From NCBI GenBank assembly GCA_016901755.1, contig JACJKV010000023.1:1-41259 (forward strand): a DNA stretch of 41,259 bases. Direction: 5' to 3'. Position numbers and translations under genes: made by a program. Of the stretch, positions 1 to 8,200 are shown piece by piece. The notes below the pieces were generated by a model. It saw nothing but the letters and a program-made list of their open reading frames with translations. It was not told the DNA's origin and did not search any database. The DNA comes from Thomasclavelia spiroformis (lineage in GTDB: Bacteria > Bacillota_I > Bacilli_A > Erysipelotrichales > Coprobacillaceae). The first letter of the stretch is position 1, and the number at the start of each line of letters is the position of its first letter.

Positions 1-317
1 CACTGTGTAAGGAAACTGCTTAGGATCATTTATCACTTGTTAAGTACGAATCAGCAGTTTGATCCTGTACTTTTAAAATAGTAAAATGCTTTAAACAGCT
101 TTTAAAAACAGGCCTATGCAGGTTGTTTTTGTCATGCCCAAAAACAGCAAATCAATATTCACTTTTCAAAGAACTTAAACAGTTAACCTATAAATACAGG
201 TATTTTCATATTTTCACACTTTTTCATAAAAAACACTTGTATTTTATATAGTTAGCTCCTTTTTAATATTATAACCTTAGATTTAATTCATAGCGAATGA
301 TGTGCTTTTCTTTTTCA
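1..317. other. Non-coding left edge with interleaved inverted repeats
   Basis: I see no credible gene here. The first 75 bases hold several inverted repeats that cannot all form at once: 13-20 pairs with 53-60 (8 bp), 22-28 pairs with 60-66 (7 bp), and 42-47 pairs with 67-72 (6 bp). A terminator-like hairpin lies at 104-130. The rest is AT-rich without an ORF. It could be the end of a structured RNA or of a mobile element whose body lies outside the window; neither can be decided from this sequence. Confidence 0.4.
104..130. terminator. Possible weak terminator hairpin
   Basis: Arms AAAAACA (104-110) and TGTTTTT (124-130) enclose an inner CCT/AGG pair, followed by a short T run on the + strand and a T-rich run on the - strand. 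It lies about 190 bases beyond the stop of the gene ending at 318, so it could end that transcript or one entering from the left. The stem is AT-rich and imperfect. Confidence 0.3.
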
Positions 318-1727
318 TCATGCCTGAGCACTTAATATCATCGTTCCCAGCAAGATGTATTCTGATAGATTTTCTATCTTTACAAAATGTGGGAATTTAT
401 TTAGATGGAATCGACTAATACTTTTTCTTATTTCATTTTCAACATCATGACAATCAAAGATCAAGTCACTATAAATAACAATTTCTTCTGGGGAAATAAT
501 AGAAATGATGCTCAGCACCTGTTTAACAACGATTTCCAGAGTACCCTCAGGCGTATTAGATAACTGTAAAAAATCATCTGATAACTGCAAAGGTAAAAGC
601 TGCACTTCACCTGCCAAACCACCAAATCCTTTGATCAGTTGACCGTTAATAATGATACCTGCCCCGGCAGGTCTATTGATTGGCTGATAAATCATAGATA
701 GTGACTGGTATTCATTTTGTGAAGCATAATATCCTACAGCAGCAGCATTAACATCATTAACGATCACTATATCTTTTTTATAACGTTCCTGTAAAATATC
801 TCCTATTTTCTGACCAACAACATCTGCAACAATACCTGAATGTAAATAGCCATCTACAATGACCCCAGGAATCGCAATTCCTATAACATCAATGTGTTTA
901 TTCTGTAATAATACGGTATCAATGGAATCTATGATATCCTGAAGTTTTATGCGATCTTTGATTATTTTACTGTCTAGAGCAATACTTTGATCATTATTGT
1001 ATAAACGATAAGAAATATGGCTGTTATCACCATCAGTATTGATTGATACTGCCAAAATATTTTTATTACTGTTAAGTTTGACCATTGCTGCTAATGGTTC
1101 TATATAATTTGTCTGCTTTTTTTCTCTGTTTTCTAAAGATGAATTAATAAAATTAATCAGTTCTCCAACATTATATTTGGCAAAAATTTGTGGAGGAATT
1201 TTTAAAACCAGTTGATTTTTTAAAGCTTTTTCAGCCTGCAGATATATATATGAAACCTGAGGCGCCAGTAAAATAACATCGAAATTTTTTCCAATCTGAT
1301 ATAATTTCTGATAACCAACTGCTGAAACTTCAATGTTTAAAGAAAGCAAATGAATCGCTTCCCTTATTTTTTCAGCAAAAAACTCGGTGGTCATTCCACC
1401 ACTGCAGCAAAGCAGTATTTTATATTTTGGTTTATTGACTATTTTTCTAATGCAGCTTCTCATTTCTTCGAATAAAGAAATTGCATGTTTAATAGTCTTA
1501 AACTGAAAATGAAGATAAAACTCCATCTCATCTGTCATTTTATTCATCACACATAGTTCAATAATATTCTGCGGATTAAAAGTAACATAGCTATAGCAGA
1601 AATCATTTTCAATAATTATCACGTCTTTATCTTTTTCATTAAGATAAAGATGATAATAATCTGTTTTTTGTAACAGCAGCCATTCTTTAAATATCATGGT
1701 ATGTATATCTCTTAAAAAATCGTCCAT
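318..1727 (-). CDS. PTS EIIB-like / ROK-domain fusion protein
   Basis: A three-part protein of 469 aa. Residues 1-100 match no family I recognise. Residues about 103-190 resemble a lactose/cellobiose-type PTS EIIB domain, with ILLCCSGGMTT containing the candidate phospho-cysteine (C108). Residues about 215-465 are ROK-like: an NDVNAAAVGYY motif with the usual catalytic Asp, and a GAGIIINGQLIKGFGGLAGE stretch. The N-terminal ATP-binding DxGxT motif is poorly kept (VSINTDG), the Cys-rich zinc motif is absent and the usual GEIGH reads GEVQL, so a sensory rather than enzymatic role is possible. An ATG lies 6 codons further upstream, but AAGGTGGGG sits just before ATG 1727 and the predicted promoter would start transcription about 1745, so 1727 is preferred. 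The gene stands alone with no EIIA or EIIC partner. Domain calls are firm; function is inferred. Confidence 0.8.
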   Translation of the reverse strand: MDDFLRDIHTMIFKEWLLLQKTDYYHLYLNEKDKDVIIIENDFCYSYVTFNPQNIIELCVMNKMTDEMEFYLHFQFKTIKHAISLFEEMRSCIRKIVNKPKYKILLCCSGGMTTEFFAEKIREAIHLLSLNIEVSAVGYQKLYQIGKNFDVILLAPQVSYIYLQAEKALKNQLVLKIPPQIFAKYNVGELINFINSSLENREKKQTNYIEPLAAMVKLNSNKNILAVSINTDGDNSHISYRLYNNDQSIALDSKIIKDRIKLQDIIDSIDTVLLQNKHIDVIGIAIPGVIVDGYLHSGIVADVVGQKIGDILQERYKKDIVIVNDVNAAAVGYYASQNEYQSLSMIYQPINRPAGAGIIINGQLIKGFGGLAGEVQLLPLQLSDDFLQLSNTPEGTLEIVVKQVLSIISIISPEEIVIYSDLIFDCHDVENEIRKSISRFHLNKFPHFVKIENLSEYILLGTMILSAQA

Positions 1728-1751
1728 TGAATTCCCCACCTTCATAGCTTT

Positions 1752-1760
1752 ATTTTAACA
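1752..1760 (-). promoter_or_regulatory. Extended -10 promoter of the EIIB-ROK gene
   Basis: On the - strand TGTTAAAAT forms an extended -10 element (TG, one base, TAAAAT at 1752-1757). Transcription would start near 1745, leaving a short leader and supporting the start at 1727. Confidence 0.45.
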
Positions 1761-1826
1761 CACTATTTACCATAATGTTACAATATTCAAAAACAGAAAA
1801 AACTACTTAAATTCGATATAAATTAA

Positions 1827-1846
1827 AAAATCCCTTACGGGATTTT
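1827..1846 (-). terminator. Terminator of the recG-plsX-rnc operon
   Basis: AAAATCCC and GGGATTTT pair around a TTAC loop. Read on the - strand the hairpin is followed by TTTTTTAATT, a typical intrinsic terminator directly after the rnc stop codon at 1852. Confidence 0.8.
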
Positions 1847-1851
1847 ATCTA

Positions 1852-2529
1852 TTATTTAGCTAATTTATTTAAAGCATCTTTAGCTGCCTGCTGTTCAGCT
1901 CTTTTTTTACTGGAACCTTTTCCAACACCTAATCTCATATCATCCATCATAACAGCTACCTCAAAAATAGGTGCGTTTGCCGGACCCTGTGATGACAGTA
2001 ATTCATAAGTCACTGTTTTTCTTTGGTCAGCCTGAATCAGTTCCTGCAGTTTTGTTTTAAAATCAGTAATATCATCATAATGAATATCTTCTACATGACG
2101 ATAAATAGTTTTCTGCAGAATTCTGATAACCTGCTCAATTCCACAATCTTGTGAGATTGCTCCAACAAAAGCTTCAAAAATATCAGCCAGAACACTATTT
2201 CGATTACGACCACCGCTGCATTCTTCTCCTGCTCCCAAATAAATATATGATCCTAAATTCAGTTCTCTGGCAAAACGCGCCAAAGATTCTTCTCGAACCA
2301 GTTTAGAACGCAATGTCGTCAATTCACCTTCTGGTTTTTCTGGATATTTTTCAAAAATAAATTTAGATACATAATACTGTAAGACAGCATCTCCTAAAAA
2401 TTCCAGACGCTCATAATTTTTACGACCATTTTTTTCATTGGAAAAAGAAGGATGAGTAAAGGCTTCTTTAAAAATTTCAATATGCTGGTATGGAATATCA
2501 AGAGAATTTAATAACTTACTTAAGTCCAC
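1852..2529 (-). CDS. rnc: Ribonuclease III
   Basis: Double-strand-specific endoribonuclease that processes rRNA precursors and structured mRNAs in the cytoplasm. The family signature ERLEFLGDAVL is at residues 40-50 and DIFEAFVGAI at 116-125, giving the metal-binding acidic residues E43, D47, D116 and E119. A C-terminal double-stranded RNA-binding domain follows from about residue 155 (DFKTKLQELIQ) to the end. At 225 aa it has the normal family length. The start is a GTG at 2529, inside the last codons of plsX (14-base overlap), which suggests translational coupling. In many Firmicutes acpP lies between plsX and rnc; here there is no room for it. Confidence 0.97.
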   Translation of the reverse strand: MDLSKLLNSLDIPYQHIEIFKEAFTHPSFSNEKNGRKNYERLEFLGDAVLQYYVSKFIFEKYPEKPEGELTTLRSKLVREESLARFARELNLGSYIYLGAGEECSGGRNRNSVLADIFEAFVGAISQDCGIEQVIRILQKTIYRHVEDIHYDDITDFKTKLQELIQADQRKTVTYELLSSQGPANAPIFEVAVMMDDMRLGVGKGSSKKRAEQQAAKDALNKLAK

Positions 2530-3505
2530 TTTCTTCTAAACCTTCTTTCATTTTTTCTACAACATGGGTTTCTGCCATATTCAAAGCTAGATTCATAGCA
2601 CTTTCAAAGGCCTTGGCATCACTGGCTCCATGAGCTTTAACAACTGGTTTTACAAATCCCATCATAAGGGCTCCTCCTACTGCAGCAGGATCAAATTTTG
2701 TTTTTAGACTGCGTAATCCAGATTTTGCCATTAAAGCTCCCAATTTACATTTCAAAGAAGAGAGAAAAGCATCTTTTAATGATTTCATCAAAGTAATAGC
2801 TACCCCTTCCAATGTTTTTAAAGCAACGTTACCAGTAAATCCATCAGTCACAATCACATCTACATCTTTTTCCAGCATTTCTTTACCTTCGATATTTCCA
2901 ATAAAGTGAATATTATCTAACGCTGATAAAGCCTGATATGTTTCTTTATGAACTTCATCACCTTTATGATCTTCAGCTCCAATATTCAACAAGGCAACTT
3001 TAGGATCGGCAATATTTCTTACGTTTTTAGCATAAACACTTCCCATAACAGCAAACGAAACGAGCTGATCGACATTATTATCGGCATTCGCTCCTACATC
3101 TAACATACAGACACCTTTTCCACTATAAGTTGGAATAACTGCCATCAGACAAGATTTTTCTACACCTGGAATACGTTTTAAAAACAGCATTGCACAGGCA
3201 TAATAAGCCCCAGTATTACCACATGATAACACAGCATCAACTTCATCTTTACGTGCCATCATCATTGCTTTGACCATACTGGATTCTTTTTTTCTACGAA
3301 TAGCCATGATATTTTCTGTCATTTCTAATGTTTCTCTGGCATCGATAAGATGAACCTGAGAGTAATCTTTTAACGCCTGTAACTCTTCGATTTTACCAAC
3401 AACATATAATTCATCTTTTTTATTCTTTTTTAAAAATGATAAGCAGGCTTCCACAACAATACTGCTGCCTAAATCCCCACTCATTGCATCTATTGCTAAC
3501 TTCAT
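2516..3505 (-). CDS. plsX: Phosphate acyltransferase PlsX
   Basis: Peripheral membrane enzyme that moves an acyl chain from acyl-ACP to phosphate, giving acyl-phosphate for PlsY in phospholipid synthesis. The N-terminus MKLAIDAMSGDLGSS and motifs such as CGNTGAYYACAM, MLDVGANAD, NIGAEDHKGD and VTDGFTGNVALK are typical of PlsX, and 329 aa is the expected length. An in-frame GTG three codons upstream also exists, but GAGGTGG precedes ATG 3505 at good spacing, so 3505 is chosen. It sits between recG and rnc in a single operon, a common Firmicute arrangement. Confidence 0.96.
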   Translation of the reverse strand: MKLAIDAMSGDLGSSIVVEACLSFLKKNKKDELYVVGKIEELQALKDYSQVHLIDARETLEMTENIMAIRRKKESSMVKAMMMARKDEVDAVLSCGNTGAYYACAMLFLKRIPGVEKSCLMAVIPTYSGKGVCMLDVGANADNNVDQLVSFAVMGSVYAKNVRNIADPKVALLNIGAEDHKGDEVHKETYQALSALDNIHFIGNIEGKEMLEKDVDVIVTDGFTGNVALKTLEGVAITLMKSLKDAFLSSLKCKLGALMAKSGLRSLKTKFDPAAVGGALMMGFVKPVVKAHGASDAKAFESAMNLALNMAETHVVEKMKEGLEESGLK

Positions 3506-3535
3506 TATAACCACCTCATTTGGAATTATATCATA

Positions 3536-5548
3536 TTAATCAATATATTCATTATTCTTTGTTAAATTGTTTTCAATTTCTTTGAGCAGTTTCTTTACTT
3601 TTTCGTCATCGTGATGAGATTTTAAAATCTCATGTGCATCTTTTCTGGCTATTTCCAGAATATGATAATCTTTAAAAATATCACCAATCATAAAGGTAGG
3701 TAATCCACTTTGTTTATGACCTAATATATCACCAGGTCCTCGCATCTTCAAATCATATTCCGATACTTCAAAACCATTATGATGATTTTGCAGAAACTCC
3801 AGTCTTTCCTGCTGTTCTGGATGAGAAGCTTCAGAAAGCAAATAACAGTATCCCTGCTGCTTTGATCTTCCTACTCTTCCTCTTAACTGATGAAGCTGTG
3901 ACAAGCCAAAACGTTCTGCATTATAAATCACGATCATATTTGCATTCGCTACATCAACACCAACTTCAATAACGGTTGTTGAAACCAGGATCTGAATATG
4001 ATTATTTTTAAAATCATTCATTATCCTGTTTTTTTCTTCATCATTCATTTGACCATGAATGAGTCCAACATGATACTGATCTTTAAAATAGGAGGCCATC
4101 GCCTGTGAAATGTCAACAGCATTGCGTCCCGATATTACCTCACTTTCATTAACCAAAGGACAGACAACATAACATTGACCACCTTGACGTAAATATTGTT
4201 TCAAATCATTTAATATTGGTTTCATTGATGTACTTTTAATAAATCGAGTAATAACTTCTTTACGTCCTGCTGGCATCGTAGAGATAGTTGATACATCCAT
4301 ATCACCATATAAAGATAATGCTAAGGTCCTAGGAATTGGTGTAGCCGTCATGATCATAAAATCTACTTTTTGTCCTTTATCTTTTAATGCTTTGCGCTGT
4401 TCTACACCAAAACGATGCTGTTCATCAGTGATGACAAAACCTAAACGATGATAATTTACTTTTTCCTGAAACAAGGCATGTGTTCCAATAATGATATCTA
4501 CTTCACCATTTTCTATCTGCTGATAAATCGTATTTTTTTCTTTGACAGATAATTTCCCTGTAAGAAGAACAATTGATACTTTCGTTCTTTTAAAAAGCTT
4601 CTGTAAGGACTGATAATGCTGCATTGCCAGTATTTCCGTAGGTGCCATCAATGCACCCTGATAGCCCGCTAAATAATTGGCATATAGTCCTATCGCTCCT
4701 ACAACGGTCTTCCCACTGCCGACATCCCCCTGAACAAAACGATACATCAGTTTTGAACTGGCAAGATCCAAAAGAATATCTTCCACCACCTGAACCTGAT
4801 CATCGGTTAAGATAAAAGGCAATTTTCGAATAAATAAGTCAACTTTCTCTTTATCAATCAGTTTAGAAACCCCCACCTGCTTGGTTCTGTTCATCTTGAT
4901 ATACTGCATAGTGAGCTGGAATTTAAAAAACTCTTCATATTTTAAATACCGAATCGCGTTAATGACATCACTTCTTAACTGAGGAAAATGCACTTTATTA
5001 AGTGCATCTTCACGATTGATCAGGCTATATTTCTGACATAAATTATCAGGAATAATATCAGCGATATGTCCCTGATAAAAAGCTAAAGCTTTTTTTACAT
5101 AACCCCGAAAGCTTTTGGCAGTTATTCCCTCTTTAAGGGAATAAACTGGCGTAATGCCCTCTAATTCTTTAATTTTTTTCAGTTTTAAATCACTGGCTAC
5201 CAGTGTATGACGTTTCTGTTCATATTTTCCAATAATCGTTAAAGTCATGCCTGTTTGCATACTTTTTTTCAGATAATGTCTATTAAAAATAATAACCGTA
5301 ATATTTTCACCATGACAGTCACAGTGAAAAGTCATGCGAGAAAGCCTGCCTTTAAAAAACAGTTTCGGTTCTTCCAGCAAAATTCCTTCAACAATGACTT
5401 TATGTTCATCATGTAAAGGTGTTTCAATCATTTCTTCATAACGATAAGGATAATGCAGGATCAGATCTTTAACAGTAAAAATAGACATTTCATTTAATAA
5501 CTGTATTCTGTTTTGTTTGATTTTTAAAACCTTTAAATTATATTCCAT
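3536..5548 (-). CDS. recG: ATP-dependent DNA helicase RecG
   Basis: Branch-migrating helicase that regresses stalled replication forks and resolves recombination intermediates. The order is an N-terminal OB-fold wedge domain (about residues 45-125), helicase domain 1 with Walker A GDVGSGKT at 274-281 and the DEQHRFG box, then helicase domain 2 with the RGRVGRS motif and the C-terminal KMRGPGDILGHKQSGLP stretch diagnostic for RecG. Length 670 aa is normal. AGGAGC precedes the ATG. It begins 8 bases after the stop of the AEC transporter gene and is followed by plsX after about 30 bases, so all four genes are probably co-transcribed. Confidence 0.97.
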   Translation of the reverse strand: MEYNLKVLKIKQNRIQLLNEMSIFTVKDLILHYPYRYEEMIETPLHDEHKVIVEGILLEEPKLFFKGRLSRMTFHCDCHGENITVIIFNRHYLKKSMQTGMTLTIIGKYEQKRHTLVASDLKLKKIKELEGITPVYSLKEGITAKSFRGYVKKALAFYQGHIADIIPDNLCQKYSLINREDALNKVHFPQLRSDVINAIRYLKYEEFFKFQLTMQYIKMNRTKQVGVSKLIDKEKVDLFIRKLPFILTDDQVQVVEDILLDLASSKLMYRFVQGDVGSGKTVVGAIGLYANYLAGYQGALMAPTEILAMQHYQSLQKLFKRTKVSIVLLTGKLSVKEKNTIYQQIENGEVDIIIGTHALFQEKVNYHRLGFVITDEQHRFGVEQRKALKDKGQKVDFMIMTATPIPRTLALSLYGDMDVSTISTMPAGRKEVITRFIKSTSMKPILNDLKQYLRQGGQCYVVCPLVNESEVISGRNAVDISQAMASYFKDQYHVGLIHGQMNDEEKNRIMNDFKNNHIQILVSTTVIEVGVDVANANMIVIYNAERFGLSQLHQLRGRVGRSKQQGYCYLLSEASHPEQQERLEFLQNHHNGFEVSEYDLKMRGPGDILGHKQSGLPTFMIGDIFKDYHILEIARKDAHEILKSHHDDEKVKKLLKEIENNLTKNNEYID

Positions 5549-5556
5549 AATTGCTC

Positions 5557-6468
5557 CTATGCAAAAATCATGATCAATACTGTTAACACAAAAATACTGA
5601 TAATAATACTTAATGAACTGGCAATTGCAGGAGCATCTTTACGATAGCCGATATTTCTGGAAAAAACTGCAGCTACTGTCGTAATAGGTGCTGCCATAGC
5701 AAGAACTGCTATTTTTTTTGCTAATAGTGGAAGCGGTAAGGCAAAATAGACAGCTAACATTAAAATCATGCCAAAAAACAGTCGGATAAACAAGGTTTTA
5801 ACAACCATCTTCATCTCCATAGGATTAATTTTCACTTCCAGCAATAATCCAATCATAAACATTGCCAGAAAACCATTTCCTGCTCCAATAAAAGATGCTA
5901 TTGAAATGATGTGATCAGGAAGCTGGACATGAAAAACAGCTAAAATAAAAATCAGAATGTACACATCAAAAGGTATTGATGAAAATAATTTCTTCAATAA
6001 ATTTTTTAAAGTCAGCTTACTTCTTGATGAAGCAACACTGCCTGCCAAGGCATAAGTGCCACCCAAACACATGATTGAATTTCCTACATCGAACATACAA
6101 AGATAAGCGACTCCCATTCCTGGAAAGAAAGTCTGAACAAAAGGCATAGCAAAGTTACCTATGTTATATCCAGAACAGTTTAGCATATAATATCCTTGAT
6201 TGAGAGCACCTTCTTTTTTAGAAAGAAAATAAGAAATAACTAACATGATAATATTTGATGACAAACCAATTGCCAATACCATTAACATAGCAGCATTGAT
6301 CGTTACACCATTTCCATTACATAGCAAAGCACAAGGTAACGTCACATTCATAATGATGGTTGCTATTGTCTGCCCATCACGTTTATCCAGTATTTTAATT
6401 TGTTTTAAAACAAAACCAATAATAATAACAAGAATGAATCCTATTGCTTTTACAAAAATCGCTTCCAT
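5557..6468 (-). CDS. AEC (auxin efflux carrier) family transporter
   Basis: A very hydrophobic 303-aa protein with about ten membrane segments and the AEC/Mem_trans pattern: N-terminal IIIGFVLKQIKILDKRDGQTI, then the helix VTLPCALLCNG, and a C-terminal bundle with RNIGYRKDAPAIASSLSIIIS. Bacterial AEC proteins export or exchange small carboxylates such as malate or citrate; the substrate here cannot be read from sequence. It is the first gene of the recG-plsX-rnc operon, an unusual partner that is probably positional only. Confidence 0.88.
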   Translation of the reverse strand: MEAIFVKAIGFILVIIIGFVLKQIKILDKRDGQTIATIIMNVTLPCALLCNGNGVTINAAMLMVLAIGLSSNIIMLVISYFLSKKEGALNQGYYMLNCSGYNIGNFAMPFVQTFFPGMGVAYLCMFDVGNSIMCLGGTYALAGSVASSRSKLTLKNLLKKLFSSIPFDVYILIFILAVFHVQLPDHIISIASFIGAGNGFLAMFMIGLLLEVKINPMEMKMVVKTLFIRLFFGMILMLAVYFALPLPLLAKKIAVLAMAAPITTVAAVFSRNIGYRKDAPAIASSLSIIISIFVLTVLIMIFA

Positions 6469-6490
6469 TTGATCACTTCCATTCTTTTTT

Positions 6491-6499
6491 ATTATAACA
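6491..6499 (-). promoter_or_regulatory. Extended -10 promoter of the AEC-recG operon
   Basis: On the - strand TGTTATAAT is a consensus extended -10 (TATAAT at 6491-6496), about 20 bases before the start codon at 6468. No clear -35 element is seen, as expected for extended -10 promoters. Confidence 0.55.
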
Positions 6500-6540
6500 T
6501 AAAAGGTATATATATTTGAAAAATATCCGCATTCATTAAA

Positions 6541-6564
6541 AAAAGGAAAAATGATTTTCCTTTT
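6541..6564 (-). terminator. Terminator after the ATP-grasp gene
   Basis: AAAAGGAAAA (6541-6550) pairs with TTTTCCTTTT (6555-6564) around ATGA. On the - strand a run of seven T follows. The hairpin overlaps the stop codon of the gene ending at 6563 and separates it from the AEC-recG operon. Confidence 0.7.
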
Positions 6565-7750
6565 AATATTTATCTAAGACAAAGTTAATAAAATCATTAA
6601 CTTCATCCATTGTCGCAAAACGAGCTGTATATGTATAATTTCCCATAGCACCCGAAAGAATATCTGGCATTCTTTCGTTCATTACAATATGAAAACCATA
6701 TCTGTTGACAATTTCTTCATTGGAATGAACATACTGGAAACCATCTCTTCTTCCACAATAAACACAATGATATGGTCTATCAGTATGATAATCACTATGA
6801 TCTTGAGTAACCATATCAGCATAGATATTGTAAACATCAATATCATTTGCCCAGTTCATCATATCTGGTGTATATCCTCCTGGTGGTCTCATATTGACTT
6901 CTAGACCGATGAAATCACCTTTTTTCCCCAGGCCTTCACGATCTTCTAATAACTGAAAAAATTCACAGTGAAAAAAGCGGGCATTGACAGGAAATTCTTT
7001 AACAACATTTTTCCCTAATATTTTTAACTGTTCTGGAATTTCACGTAAAGAATAATATCTCATATCACTGTTATCATTAACAACATCCATAATAGAATTC
7101 GGAAAAACATGACTGGTTTCAAACAGTACTTCATGCTGACTGTTAGCTATACCATCATATGAAATAATAAGTCCATTAACAAATTCTTCCATAATATATT
7201 GAGTAATATGATCTTGATTATAGAAGTTTTCTAATTCCTCGTCATTATTTATTTTGTAGGTTGCTGCAGCTCCTACACCGTTATCTGGTTTAACAACAAC
7301 TGGATATCCAACTTCAGCAATGAATTTCTTTCCATTTTTTAAAGTGTCAACAAGATGATATCTGGCGGTCTTAACTCCAGCCTTTTCATAATAGGCCTTC
7401 ATTCCTGATTTTGTTTTAAAAATGCTTGTAACATCCTGTTTCATTCCAGTTGTAATGTTATAATCTGTTCTTAAATGTGAATCCAGTTCCAGCCAATATT
7501 CATTATTCGATTCAACCCAGTCAATTTTACCATATTTGCTGGCAAGATAAGCCACACAACGATAGACATAATCATAATTTTCCATATCAGATACATAACA
7601 GTATTCTGTTACTGAGTCTTTTAATTCCTGACTGATAGCCTCTGCCGGCATATCTCCGATAGCCAGGACATTAACGCCATGTCTTTTCATTCGTTCACAA
7701 AAATTCCAATAATTTTTTGGAAACATTGGTGATATAAATAAAAAATTCAT
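6563..7750 (-). CDS. ATP-grasp domain ligase of unknown substrate
   Basis: A 395-aa ATP-grasp protein. The N-terminal domain (residues 1-110, MNFLFISPMFPKNYWNFC) is a pre-ATP-grasp fold. The central ATP-grasp region includes VGYPVVVKPDNGVGAAATY (lysine and glycine-rich loop) and, later, GLEVNMRPPGGYTPDMMNWA with the metal-binding Glu and Asn. Such enzymes join a carboxylate to an amine or thiol through an acyl-phosphate. The last 90 residues contain CVYCGRRDGFQYV, a CxxC pair that might bind metal. GGGGAGGG precedes the ATG. No peptide-synthesis or biotin-type partner is adjacent, so the substrate is unknown. Neighbours are an orphan EIIB and a P-loop kinase, each with some spacing. Confidence 0.85.
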   Translation of the reverse strand: MNFLFISPMFPKNYWNFCERMKRHGVNVLAIGDMPAEAISQELKDSVTEYCYVSDMENYDYVYRCVAYLASKYGKIDWVESNNEYWLELDSHLRTDYNITTGMKQDVTSIFKTKSGMKAYYEKAGVKTARYHLVDTLKNGKKFIAEVGYPVVVKPDNGVGAAATYKINNDEELENFYNQDHITQYIMEEFVNGLIISYDGIANSQHEVLFETSHVFPNSIMDVVNDNSDMRYYSLREIPEQLKILGKNVVKEFPVNARFFHCEFFQLLEDREGLGKKGDFIGLEVNMRPPGGYTPDMMNWANDIDVYNIYADMVTQDHSDYHTDRPYHCVYCGRRDGFQYVHSNEEIVNRYGFHIVMNERMPDILSGAMGNYTYTARFATMDEVNDFINFVLDKY

Positions 7751-7783
7751 AGTTTCCCTCCCCTAACTTGTAATTTATTTATA

Positions 7784-7792
7784 ATTATAACA
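7784..7792 (-). promoter_or_regulatory. Extended -10 promoter of the ATP-grasp gene
   Basis: TGTTATAAT on the - strand is a perfect extended -10 (TATAAT at 7784-7789). It follows the terminator of the EIIB gene, so the ATP-grasp gene seems to have its own promoter. Confidence 0.6.
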
Positions 7793-7815
7793 CAAAAAAA
7801 AGCATCATACAAAAA

Positions 7816-7841
7816 AACATGAAATAATATTATTTCATGTT
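7816..7841 (-). terminator. Palindromic terminator after the EIIB gene
   Basis: A 26-base perfect palindrome with 13-base arms (AACATGAAATAAT and its complement) overlaps the stop codon at 7830. On the - strand it is followed by seven T. The stem is AT-rich, but the shape and position fit an intrinsic terminator. Confidence 0.6.
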
Positions 7842-8141
7842 ATCAATTAATTGAATGGCCTGTTTTAAAAGGGCTTCTCCATTCATTTCAATAAAATTTT
7901 GATCATTAATCATTTCACAAGGTACCACACCATGTATCATTGTTTTCACTTCATCAAAATCAGCCTTCGACTGCGGTGCTACTAAAACACAGTCAGCATC
8001 AGGCCAAGAATATTTCACTGACGCAGTTCCAACAGCCCAGCACATAACTGTAATATCCTGTGATTTTGCGCTTTCTTTGATTCTATTGACAAGCATATTG
8101 GTTGTCACCCCTGAAGCACAACATAATAATATTTTGTACAT
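7830..8141 (-). CDS. Orphan PTS lactose/cellobiose-type EIIB protein
   Basis: A 103-aa single-domain EIIB. MYKILLCCASGVTTNMLVNR holds the phospho-cysteine region, with C8 in the position of the active cysteine of the consensus CSxGMST. DADCVLVAPQSKADFDEV matches the second conserved part of the fold. Normally EIIB passes phosphate from EIIA to a sugar bound by EIIC; neither partner is in the window. A role with components encoded elsewhere, or as a regulatory phospho-carrier, is possible. AGGGGATG lies before the ATG. It shares the unusual double cysteine (LLCC) with the EIIB domain of the fusion at 318-1727. Confidence 0.87.
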   Translation of the reverse strand: MYKILLCCASGVTTNMLVNRIKESAKSQDITVMCWAVGTASVKYSWPDADCVLVAPQSKADFDEVKTMIHGVVPCEMINDQNFIEMNGEALLKQAIQLIDNMK

Positions 8142-8200
8142 TTTTTCATCCCCTAACTTCCTAACAAATTCATTTTATCATAAAAAACTTTTTTTTGCTA

